From the NCBI GenBank assembly GCA_030267565.1, contig BRXU01000050.1, forward strand, positions 414,402 to 478,401: a stretch of 64,000 nucleotides of DNA, in the 5' to 3' direction. Shown one piece after another: positions 1 to 8,960 of this stretch. The notes beneath the pieces are model-generated. The model was given only the letters and a program-made list of their open reading frames with translations. It was not told where the DNA came from and ran no database searches. Each line of letters begins with the position of its first letter. The stretch's first letter is position 1. The stretch is from Pleodorina starrii. Lineage: Eukaryota > Chlorophyta > Chlorophyceae > Chlamydomonadales > Volvocaceae. The translations under genes were made by a program, and so were the position numbers.

Positions 1-2
1 CG

Positions 3-112
3 GCGGCGCCCCCGCCGCCGATGTGGGCTACCGCTGCGGAGTACCTGCCGCTCTCGTCGGCACCAGCTGCAAAGCCGACGTCGCAGCTGCAGCCCGGCAA
101 GTTACCCGCCTC

Positions 113-154
<42 letters not shown>

Positions 155-188
155 TTGCTGGTGCTCAAGGGGAATTTACAATCGGTGA
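3..188 (+). pseudogene. Possible 3' end of a Gln-rich coding exon (partial)
   Basis: The frame is open from the left edge to a TGA at 186-188. It reads as a Pro/Ala-rich stretch, a Gln run of about 14 residues, and a short Cys-containing tail. Gln runs are also seen in the coding regions at 14.1 and 36.6 kb, so this could be the end of another such gene lying outside the window. The low-complexity DNA is open in the other two + frames as well, so coding status rests only on composition. Confidence 0.25.
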
Positions 189-200
189 ACGCAGCCCGTG

Positions 201-291
201 GACCGTTGGGCGAGGACCGTTGGGCGAGGACCGTTGGGCGAGGACCGTTGGACGCGGACCGTTGAGCGCGAATTGTTGGACGCGGACCGTT
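201..291. repeat. 14-bp minisatellite (about 6.5 units)
   Basis: Tandem units of the form gaccgttgggcgag. The first three are identical and later ones have 2-4 changes (gaccgttggacgcg, gaccgttgagcgcg). They create spurious overlapping ORFs in all + frames. Confidence 0.85.
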
Positions 292-2663
292 CGCCAGCTG
301 ACTTGGTGGTCTGCGCTGGGCGGGCTACGGTCTCCCCTCTTGAGTGGGGGCTACGCGTGCTTCTTGGGAATGGGGTTTGCAATGGCGCTGCGAGCAGCGC
401 GCGAGGGGCGGGGGAGCGCCAGGCGCGCCCGTTGACCTCGGTTGTGATGTGACGAGCAGAGCTGAGCTGAGCATTTCGGATTGTGTACAAACTGTTGCAC
501 TGTTACGGTATGTGTCTCCGCAGTATACGCTACTAGATAGGGCTCCGTCCTCCCAGCAGCTCCTTCTTCGGTCTGCCTTGCCTTTATTTGAAATGCGGTC
601 TTTAAGAGTAGTCCTGTGCAGGGAGGCCCGGATCAATGCCAGGTGCACGCCGAACGTACGGCGGAAGGGCGTGCCTTAACCCCCAACCGACGCGTAACGG
701 CGGTCCGTACCAAACAACACGCAATCTGGCGGGTTATTTTTTGTCCCGTGGATGGTTTAGATAGCATTGATCGCAATTTTGTGTGTGTGATCCGGCTCGC
801 TTCGATTGGCCGCCGTGCATCCGCTGCATGCAATGCCGACTTGCGCATTTCTGGCGCGATGGTTTCCACTTGTTTGCTGTTTCGTGCGACCTTGACTGAA
901 AGCTGAGCAGCTGACAGTGCGTGCTGGATGGCTGGCGTGGTGCCCTCTTTGGTGTTGCTAATCACTTACTTTATGCTGAGTCACGCCGCGCGGCGAGGCA
1001 CTCTCTTGAGCCCCGCGGCCTGCGGTGAAGGCGCTCATCGCCCACACCAGGTTCAGTTCTTTCTGCATTTGTTGATTGTCATCAGTTCTTTCTTGCATAT
1101 GTTGATTGTGATCCGTTCTTATTGCATTTGTTGATTGCGATGATAGCGGGTGCACTTGGCGAGACCTGCACCCGTCGACTTACTTGCGTGGCGCTGCGGC
1201 ATCATTGGATCCGGGGGCCGCACCGGCAGCCGCGCCTTGGATAACCTTATTACCTTATTACACGGTGGCTGTACCCAAACAGTGGCTTTCCGTCGTAGGG
1301 GGGGGGCGGGACGCTGCCTCGCGGCGTCCGGGTTTGCGACGTTGTGTTGGCATGCCTACCAGGGTCTACCCGCGCTTGACAGTAGATGCAGGTATGGGGC
1401 GTAAGGGCTCCGGATCCCGAGTGTGCAGCCGAATGTCCTGCAGCTGGCCGGCCTCTCGGTGTTCTGCATGCATGGGTACTTCAGTTGCCTGTACTTGGGT
1501 AGGCGGATGGTGACGCGCCTTCGTTTTTTTCCCCCGTTTTGGTGGCTTTTGTAGGGTTGTTCCCGAAGGTATGTCCCCGGGGCCAAGAGCTGAAAAAACT
1601 GCTGGGTGAGGTGGGAAAGAAAAAAAAGGTTACCACAGCGAAGGAACGGCGGATGGAGACGGCGTTGGCGAACGGACCCTGAACTGCGGGGTGGAGTCTG
1701 CGCGGCTATGCACCGCAGCACCGCAGTCGGTTTGGTAGCGACGCTATGGAGGCAGGGGTAAGGGGTTGACCTGGGTAGCGCCGGAGTCGACATTGGCAGC
1801 AGAGGATGCTATGGCAGGGCACTGAGGGCACTTACCTTAGGGGAGGGTAAGGGGTTGAGTTGGCCTGCTGGCAGCGTCTCGCGGTGAGGGCTGGGGGCTT
1901 ACGGAGGTGTGCCACGGCCTGACTGCTTCTGGACTGCCGGGTGGGGTAGCGGGCGGGCGCCACGCACGCACACGTACGCGCTGTGCGTCCCGGCCGCGTG
2001 CGCCCAGGTCACGAATGATGATGACCCATGGGCCATGTTCCGGGCGGTTCGCTGCATCCTTGCCTGCGGAATGCCTGCAGTTTCTCTTGCTGGGGCATTT
2101 GGCCTTCATAGTTTAGGACTGTGGTTGAGGCCTTGACCTTTCATTTCGGTTGGGGCATTGGCCTGAAGGTGGCGCCCTCCCCCTCGCATTCCGGGATGAA
2201 CGGTTGGAGGCAGCAGGCAGGCTGTCAAAGTATGTCATGGTCGGGTGCGCTGGAGGTGTCGATTGGTTGACGAATACAGTACTGGGTAAGACCCTATCCC
2301 TCGTTGTGTGAATGTGTGAGGCATTCATGTTCGTTGCACAAGTCTGTCTCACCCGCGGTCTTGAAAGGACATGGAAAGGAATGGGACCGCAGATCCGTCC
2401 GTCTGCCGCGATGTGGTTTTTGGGGGGGAGGGGGGCTGAGCGCCTGAGCCCAAGCCGCGGAGCGGCTTCGGGGGATTGGGGAACTGGGGATGCAATGCAC
2501 CTTGGCGTTGGCTTTGACTCTGTTTGCCTTGCGTTCTGTGTGCCTGCCGTCCGGTACGGATGCCATCTATGATCTATCGTTATACGGTATCAGAGCGGAC
2601 CGGCTTTCACATCGGTCGCTGGTCGCACCGGCCGGACGGACTGTTCATCCTGCCCCAGGGACG
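292..2663. other. No recognisable gene
   Basis: Mixed GC-rich and AT-rich sequence. The ORFs are short (mostly under 150 aa), overlap on both strands, and show no domain or motif I can name. Two imperfect copies of a ttgattgtcatcagttctt-like motif occur near 1072-1130. I see no RNA gene here. Confidence 0.6.
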
Positions 2664-3020
2664 ATGGATTTGCTCCGCCGCGCACAGAGCAGGCAGCCCT
2701 GCCAGAAAGACCTACCGAGCAGGGCCGCCGACACCAAGCCAATCAACACGATCAGGAATGAAACGCCCGAGGCGGAAAAGCGTGGGGCCAGCTACCCAGC
2801 TTCCGCCACCAAGGGAGCCGACCAGGCGCAGCTACCGCACCCACCGAACCGCCGGCTGACCGAACCGCCGGGTGACCCGGGCCAGCAGGGATGGAAGTCC
2901 GCCGGAGCGACATGCAGGGGCTGCCACCTCAGCAGTCAGCAGCACCTGAGGAGGAAGCACCCGCCCTGCCTGCCCCTGAAACGAACGGCACATCAGGGTT
3001 GGAACCAACACACCGAATGA
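2664..3020 (+). CDS. Hypothetical 118-aa ORF, Cys/His cluster
   Basis: ATG at 2664, TGA at 3018-3020. I do not recognise the protein. Its composition (Lys, Asn, Asp, Glu, Ile present) is less biased than the GC-rich background. Near residue 80 a cluster CRGC-x7-H-x4-H resembles a small zinc-binding motif but fits no family I can name. The next ORF (from 3304, different frame) has similar composition, so the two may be pieces of one decayed or spliced gene, or a retroelement gag remnant. No splice sites were firmly identified. Confidence 0.25.
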   Translation: MDLLRRAQSRQPCQKDLPSRAADTKPINTIRNETPEAEKRGASYPASATKGADQAQLPHPPNRRLTEPPGDPGQQGWKSAGATCRGCHLSSQQHLRRKHPPCLPLKRTAHQGWNQHTE

Positions 3021-3303
3021 ACAGCAGCCCGAAGCTGCGTGCGTGCAGGCCACTGAAGGGAGGCGAGCGTGAGGACCTTGTCCGAGTAACAAACGCGCCG
3101 AGTCGCTAGCGGGACGCGGCAGCTGCCGGGGGCTGTCAAGGGTGACGGCCGGCCGGCCGCACGGGCGGACCCTATGACCCTGCGCTACACATACGCAACC
3201 CAGGTGCAAAGCAACCAAGCAGACAGATACGACAAGAGAGACACGCAGCCGCGCTCCTAATATACGGCACAGCCCGCGGGAGGTGCGCGCGGTCGCCATA
3301 CCG

Positions 3304-3822
3304 ATGCTCCCAAGTGGTGCAAGTAAGCGCCCCTGCGACGACGACGACAACGACCACCCGCTCCCGATCGAAGGGCATCCGTGCGAGCTGATGAGCCCCC
3401 GACAGCTGGCAGAAGAGCCTACAGAAGTACAGAAGAAGAAGCTGCACCCACAGCACAACGAGCGAGGCGCCAGCTGGCCAGGTAGCAATCCGCAGGTGCA
3501 GCCAGACATCGCATCTGAAGACAGCCGCCGACCGGCCTTAAGCCAAAAAAATCGTTCAAAATTGAAACAAACGGCGAGGAGCCTTGGAAAAAGGCTGAGC
3601 GGCCCGAAGGCCGATCGAGCTGCTGCGTATCTAGATACTCCATCCAACCCAAAAATTATCCCCGCCACAGAGGAATTGCAGAGGGATCCCGTGTTTATTG
3701 GTCAATGCTCCCGTGCGTATCTGAGCGTCAATCTAATTGGCTACTGCTCTGTACTGCCTGTGCAGGTAGTCGGCAGCTACGGGCAGATGCGCGGGCAGTC
3801 GAGTGCCCGTGCATTGTCGTAA
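3304..3822 (+). CDS. Hypothetical 172-aa charged ORF
   Basis: ATG at 3304, TAA at 3820-3822. It contains an acidic run of four Asp near the N-terminus, then a Lys/Arg/Gln-rich middle that includes KKK and KNRSKLKQTARSLGKRLSG. This is unlike the Ala/Gly/Pro translation expected from random GC-rich DNA. No catalytic motif or membrane segment is visible. It lies 283 bp after the preceding hypothetical ORF. It could be an exon, or a degraded nucleic-acid-binding ORF of a mobile element. Function unknown. Confidence 0.3.
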   Translation: MLPSGASKRPCDDDDNDHPLPIEGHPCELMSPRQLAEEPTEVQKKKLHPQHNERGASWPGSNPQVQPDIASEDSRRPALSQKNRSKLKQTARSLGKRLSGPKADRAAAYLDTPSNPKIIPATEELQRDPVFIGQCSRAYLSVNLIGYCSVLPVQVVGSYGQMRGQSSARALS

Positions 3823-4801
3823 GTAAGGTGACAGCGGCTGTAGACACATGTTTACCATTGGGATTACCCGGAATATCATAAGGCAGATTAAGGCTTATTC
3901 CGTCACACATGGAAACAACTGCGGGATTATTTAGCATTGATTACAGTTACCTCTATTCTTGGAAGCAATTGATTGATTAATTAAGTACAGAGGAGCTGGA
4001 TAACAGCGACATAGTGTGAACACACTACTCTGTGGGCCCATCGTCCACTTCGTTGTACCCAACCTTAATTATTATAAGCCCTATTCGACCTTTTCGAACC
4101 ATTTTGGCGTACCGGTTCCACCGGCTACAATGCAACAGGTGATGCACCTGCGTAACTTATTTTGAAGGCAATAACACAATCTTTTAATATAACAAAATAT
4201 TTTTATGCGGTGTGGGGTTCGCAGGTGCGGCAAGCGACTGAACATAGACACCGCATGAGACAATGCGAATGAACTTATCGTGAAAATCTTGAGTTTGTTA
4301 AAATTGCCCAATAGGACAACGTGACCGAGGCATGGAGCAGGTTGGTGCCCCGGCACGATGGCGGGACCCGATTAAAATGCAAGACAATAATTTTTCAAGC
4401 ACAGATAAAACAAATCTAGTTATTTTAGCTTCATACACACGTTGTCAGAAAGGTGTGGGGCCGTTGGGCATGAGTTGGGGTCGAGGCGCCCCATACCATC
4501 GAGCGGTTGGTTAAAGGGTCAAGGCCCGCCGGTTTGTCCCAGTGTTGCCCGTTAATTCATTTGCCTCAAAATTTCTCCATACGTCAGCACAATCTGCAGT
4601 CGTAGTAACCATTGCAAAGCTTCTGTGCCCAAACAGCAGGCGAGCTGCTTACCGGAGCAATCTTCACCGTCATACGAGGGCATCCTCCACATCGCCGAGC
4701 TGGGAGACCCTTCCCAGCCCGGCCACTGCAAACGCCTTATTCTTCAGACAGAGCGCACACGTATAATTGACGCGGTGCCTTGTACGGGCCGCAAGTCAAC
4801 A
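3823..4801. other. AT-rich intergenic region
   Basis: Markedly AT-rich compared with the flanks, with no ORF of interest. It contains the left copy of a 22-bp direct repeat (3986-4007). It probably holds the upstream region or introns of the coding region starting near 4802. A TATA element or splice site could not be assigned with confidence. Confidence 0.5.
3986..4007 (+). repeat. Left copy of 22-bp direct repeat flanking the 4.8-7.0 kb coding region
   Basis: Begins tacagaggagctgg and is identical over 22 bp to 7623-7644. The sequence on either side of the two copies differs. Confidence 0.8.
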
Positions 4802-7033
4802 ATGCCGTCGATGCCATCTTGCGGCCACAACTGGCTCGGCGCTCCCCAAGCCTTGGTGTGCCGATCCTCCATGGGTGCCCTGACGTACCTTCACGCAGCA
4901 AACGTGCCCAAATGTCAGGCGGGCGCGGCTCAAATGCCGCTGGGCGCGCCAGTTGGAGCTGTCTATCGGGCGCCGATGTGCGCGAGTGCGGCACAGCAAA
5001 CCGCAGAGCCGCCTGCCTACCATCTTCAGCAAGGCCATCACACCTCCCACCTTCACCACCAACACCATCAACCACAGCCACAACCACAGCCACGGCATCA
5101 ACCACAATCCCCACAGGTTCCATCACAACCGCAGCCGCAACGGCAACCACAACCGCCACAACAGCAGACTGTCGGTCCTGTTCCCAGCCCACCCTGGAGT
5201 CCTCCGTACGACACCACCTGCCGCCGGCGGAGTTACTCGTCCGGCAGCGCCGCCGCCACCGCGCCCTGCCCCTCCTCCCCCTTCCACCACCCGCCTCAGC
5301 AGCCGGCCCCCGCCACACAGCCGGGCCCCCATGTCGCAGCGCCAAGCCAGCACCTCCGGGCGAGCTGGACGTGTGGGGCCCCGGACATGAGGCCGGCAGT
5401 GAGCACCGCTGGCCCCGTCAGCTATTCGCACGGGTGGGACGTCGAGCCCGCTGCCGCTGGTGTTGCCACCGGGGTCGCACCTGGGCTACTCGCGGCGACA
5501 AGCGCCGCCGGCACGACGGCGGCGGAGACGGCGGCGGGAGGTCTCACTGCGCGGCTACACGCGCTGCGCCCCGTGCCCATCAACGTGCCTCCGCCGTCAC
5601 CGCCGTACGCGGCGGCGGCCCAGCCGACGCCGGCGCCGACGCTGCCGTCATTGCCGTCGCCGGCGCCGCGGACGTCACCGGCCTGCACGGACGCGGCGGC
5701 GGCGACGCCCAGCCTGACGTCCGCCAGGGCGTCGCCGTACCCACCTGCACGTAAGAAGATTAGCAAGAAGGGCCTACACAATTACGCGGTGCGGGTGTAC
5801 CACAGCTGGACGTTTGGCGAGGAGGAAGCGGCGGAGCTGGGGCCTGGCAGCCCAGCCGCCGACGGTGGTGGCGGCGGCGGAAATGGCAGCGATGTGCCGA
5901 TGCGACAGTCCGCCCAATCTAGCGACGGCTGCACCCCCGCAGTGTCGCCTACCCGCCCGGCTGAGCCCCTCTCCCCCGTCTTCGCCGCCACCTCGCCGAC
6001 ACAACCGCCAGCCGGCGCCATCTCCGCCTCCACCCGCCGCGCCGGCGGCGCGGGCGCCGGCGGCAGCCTCCCCACCATCTCTCTTACAACCACGCCCGGC
6101 ACCGTCGTCACCGCGGCGCCCGATATGGTCCCTCTTCCGCCGCCTCCGCCGCCGCCTCCGCCTCCGCCTCGCGGGCAGAGCGCCGAAACCAGCTGCGCCT
6201 TGGCCGCGGTCCCGCCAGTTCCCCTCGGTCATCAGGCTTTGGGCCCGACCTCAGCCATCTCGCCCGTCAGCCTCGCTGGCGCCGCCACGTCTCCTGGCGG
6301 GCTGGATTTACGCAGCTACGGCTCGTACTGGCTCCCGGCCAGCGCTTCCCTCGGCACCTCCGCCGCCGCCGACGCCGCGTGCTCCTCGCCCGTCCGTGCC
6401 GCCTCCGCCGCCTCCGCCTCCGCCGCCTCCGCCGCCTTTCCCGCCGATCTCGCGAGCGCAACTGCCGGCGTCGCCGCCGTTGCTGTGAGGAGCGCCCCGG
6501 TGACCCCACAGAAGCTGCCGCCGCCGGAGGCGGCAGTCACGGCGCCAGCTACGGTTATGCCGTACGGTATCGGTCAGCCCGCCGCCGCCGCCGCAGGCGG
6601 CGGCGGCGGCGGCTCCTCTTGGTTGTCTGCGATCTGTCCGTTGACGTGGCAGCTGCCGGCACAGACCGTGACGATGACGTCGGATGCGGCGGCCATTGGG
6701 CGCTTCAGCCGACCTCCCGTCACGACCGGCGCGGTGGTAACAAAGGCAGGCTACGACGCGCCGCCGGCGCCTCCGCCGCCTCCGCCGCCGCAACAGCATC
6801 TTTGCGGTGGCAGCTGCGGCGGCGGTGGCGGCTTGATGGCGAGCAGCGGCGTCGGACGCGGCTCCGCGGGGACGTTCACCACATGGACCGAGCCTTACGG
6901 CAGGACAGCGGCGGCGGCGGCGGCGGCGGCGCTGCCTCAGCGGCGGCTCGACCAACAGCAGCCGCGGCAGCAGCAGCAGCCGTACCGGCATCATTCACTG
7001 CCGGGCCTGCAGCCGCCGGAAGCTTCGAGATAG
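4802..7033 (+). CDS. Low-complexity Pro/Ala/Ser/Gln-rich protein, member 1 of a local family
   Basis: Open frame ending in TAG at 7031-7033. The first clear ATG is at 4802 (743 aa), but the frame stays open upstream to about 4625, so the start is uncertain and an upstream exon is possible. The protein has a His/Gln/Pro-rich N-terminal third, then RRRSYSSGS (about residue 140), an Ala/Pro-rich stretch, a basic segment KKISKKGLHNYAVRVYHSW followed by TFGEEEAAEL (about 317-342), long Pro, Gly and Ala runs, and a Gln-rich C-terminus. RRRSYSSGS and the Y/W-H-S/T-W-x-x-G-E-E segment recur in the coding region at 14.07 kb, and more weakly in that at 36.6 kb. No known domain was recognised. A regulatory or structural nuclear protein is possible but unproven. 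A TGTAA at 7817-7821 could be its polyadenylation signal. Confidence 0.5.
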   Translation: MPSMPSCGHNWLGAPQALVCRSSMGALTYLHAANVPKCQAGAAQMPLGAPVGAVYRAPMCASAAQQTAEPPAYHLQQGHHTSHLHHQHHQPQPQPQPRHQPQSPQVPSQPQPQRQPQPPQQQTVGPVPSPPWSPPYDTTCRRRSYSSGSAAATAPCPSSPFHHPPQQPAPATQPGPHVAAPSQHLRASWTCGAPDMRPAVSTAGPVSYSHGWDVEPAAAGVATGVAPGLLAATSAAGTTAAETAAGGLTARLHALRPVPINVPPPSPPYAAAAQPTPAPTLPSLPSPAPRTSPACTDAAAATPSLTSARASPYPPARKKISKKGLHNYAVRVYHSWTFGEEEAAELGPGSPAADGGGGGGNGSDVPMRQSAQSSDGCTPAVSPTRPAEPLSPVFAATSPTQPPAGAISASTRRAGGAGAGGSLPTISLTTTPGTVVTAAPDMVPLPPPPPPPPPPPRGQSAETSCALAAVPPVPLGHQALGPTSAISPVSLAGAATSPGGLDLRSYGSYWLPASASLGTSAAADAACSSPVRAASAASASAASAAFPADLASATAGVAAVAVRSAPVTPQKLPPPEAAVTAPATVMPYGIGQPAAAAAGGGGGGSSWLSAICPLTWQLPAQTVTMTSDAAAIGRFSRPPVTTGAVVTKAGYDAPPAPPPPPPPQQHLCGGSCGGGGGLMASSGVGRGSAGTFTTWTEPYGRTAAAAAAAALPQRRLDQQQPRQQQQPYRHHSLPGLQPPEASR

Positions 7034-7622
7034 GGCGGGCTGCGAGCTGTCGTCGAGGTCGGCGCGCGGAGCGGGCTTGCGGGCTGGGTTCACGGCGACC
7101 CGGGGGACGTGTGCGGTTGCGATTTGCCGCCTTTGGGGAATTCGGGGTTGGAGACCTGCTGTACCGGTGAAGTCAGGCGGGAGACGTTCTGTCGTGGCGC
7201 TGTTTTGTGGCGAGGCGGTTGTGTGGGATGGAACGTGGCATGCGGCAGCGAAGCGCGCGCCCCGGCTGCATGTGGTGCCGGGAGCAACCTCTCATTCGGC
7301 CGTGCGTGGCATCCAGCGGCGGCGGCAGGATGGCGGCAGGATGTGCGTTTCGATGCCTGACCCGTTGCGCATTTTTCTCCCTTCCTACGTTGCCGCGTTC
7401 GTACGACTCCGCGCTTGGGTTTGCATGTTTTTGCGCGTGTTCACTTCTGCGGGAGGCGAGGGGACGCCCCAGGGCGCCCGCGGCTCGGGGCGCTGCCCGC
7501 GTGGATTCGGTTTGTTTGTTTGTTTGTTTGTTTCTCGGGACGCCCGGGTTTCGAAAGTGTGCGAAAATTTATGAAGCAAGCGACAAGCAGTCCGAAACCA
7601 AGCGATCCGAGTGATTACTTAT

Positions 7623-7644
7623 TACAGAGGAGCTGGATAACAGC
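7623..7644 (+). repeat. Right copy of 22-bp direct repeat
   Basis: Identical to 3986-4007. The two copies are 3.6 kb apart and bracket the single-exon-looking coding region at 4802-7033. Confidence 0.8.
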
Positions 7645-8506
7645 TACGAGTGATGCTTTGGTAGTTGGGGGGCTCGGGACGAAGAACAGCGGGTCCGTCC
7701 ATTCGCCAGCAGTACGAACGGATCTTGCGAGGCACGACCGTCCCTCTCAATTGCGGGCATGTCCCGGGCTTCGTGAGATCATGGACTACTTTGTGACCAC
7801 CAAATGTCCCGTTCATTGTAAGAAGCGGAACTCGATGCTGTGTCTTTAGAGGGAGAAGAGGCGTCGCTGGCTGTGCCAGCTCAGGTCCAGCAGGGCGACA
7901 TTGATTCTGATTTATTCCTAATATTATGGTTGTGGACCCAGTCCGCGGATGGCCGGAGCGTGACGTCTCTCGCTCCAGCGCTGCTGCGGCGGCAGCGACT
8001 GGCTCGTCCTAACTAACTAACCGCCTTTTCGGGCGTCACTGTGGCGCGTGTGGGGGTTTGCTTGGGGGGTCTGCTACTCATGTGCTTCCGGAGGCAGACG
8101 GGGTAGCGCGCGACGGCAGCGAGGTCGCCGTTTCGCTTGTGAGTACGGCAGTACTGCATTTACCTCGTAACGATACAGCAAGTACGGCATCATCAAAAAA
8201 CGCGTTTTACGTTGTCGCCATTGCATCAGCTTGGTGTGGTGCATGGGCGCATGGCTGGTCCTGTGTTGGCGTGTACCAGCAGGCTCGGCAACTGCTTTTT
8301 ATTTTGCTGTTTGCATGACAAATCGGCGGACGGCGGATGCGGGAGGCGGGTCGTCTATGAACATCGTGCGAATGCGGGAGTAGGTCAGCGGCGCGGTCTG
8401 CGGTCTGCGGTCTGCAGCCGTGTTGATTGGTACCCACCGCCGTACTTGTCGTGCATCTCGTCGCTAGTACATGCAGGGATTTGTAGACCCGCCCCCATCC
8501 GCGTGC

Positions 8507-8597
8507 TTGTGTGTGTTGTTGATGTTATGCGTTGGCGTTGTTGGTGTTGCTGTTGCTGTTGTTGGCGTTGGCGTAGGTGTTGCTGTTGGTGTTGCAA
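8507..8597. repeat. GTTG/GTTGCT-rich microsatellite
   Basis: Irregular tandem GTT/GTTG/GCGTTG units. Encodes meaningless Gln/His or Val/Cys runs in neighbouring frames. Confidence 0.7.
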
Positions 8598-8706
8598 GTA
8601 GCTCCCTCACCACCATGATGACGCACTGCCGCAGGCCTGACGTGTGTTGTTAAGCGGGTGGCTGGGGGCTGAGGGGGTTTTAACCCCCGCATGCACGTAC
8701 ACCTAC

Positions 8707-8952
8707 CAGGGTGGCTATCTTAAGATATGGATATATATTTGGGAGAAAAAAATGGAAATTTGAAGATACTTTTGCCGTGCAAAAAGCTGAAGGTTTAGAT
8801 AATCCGGCCTCACAGGTGGGCATGATATCTCCCGGGGCCGTGTTTAGCCGGGAAAATCCCCTCCTGGACAGATCCTGACAGATACTCTCAGCACTTCTGA
8901 GCCAGGAATATCTCCGGCCGTAGATACTCAGAAAAATAAGATAGCCACCCTG
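8707..8952. mobile_element. 246-bp hAT-type MITE
   Basis: Perfect 16-bp terminal inverted repeats: cagggtggctatctta at 8707-8722 and its reverse complement at 8937-8952. They are flanked by the identical 8-bp direct repeat acacctac at 8699-8706 and 8953-8960. An 8-bp target duplication with CAGGG-type termini is typical of the hAT superfamily. The interior is AT-rich relative to the flanks and has no coding capacity, so this is a non-autonomous element that would need a hAT transposase supplied elsewhere. The intact ends and duplication suggest a fairly recent insertion. Confidence 0.88.
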
Positions 8953-8960
8953 ACACCTAC

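Larger units (their letters stand above)
7034..8706. other. 3' flank / intergenic, no gene recognised
   Basis: Contains a (TTTG)n run at 7511-7533, the right copy of the 22-bp repeat (7623-7644), a TGTAA at 7817-7821, and a GTT-rich microsatellite at about 8507-8597. ORFs here are short and overlapping, without motifs. Confidence 0.5.
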
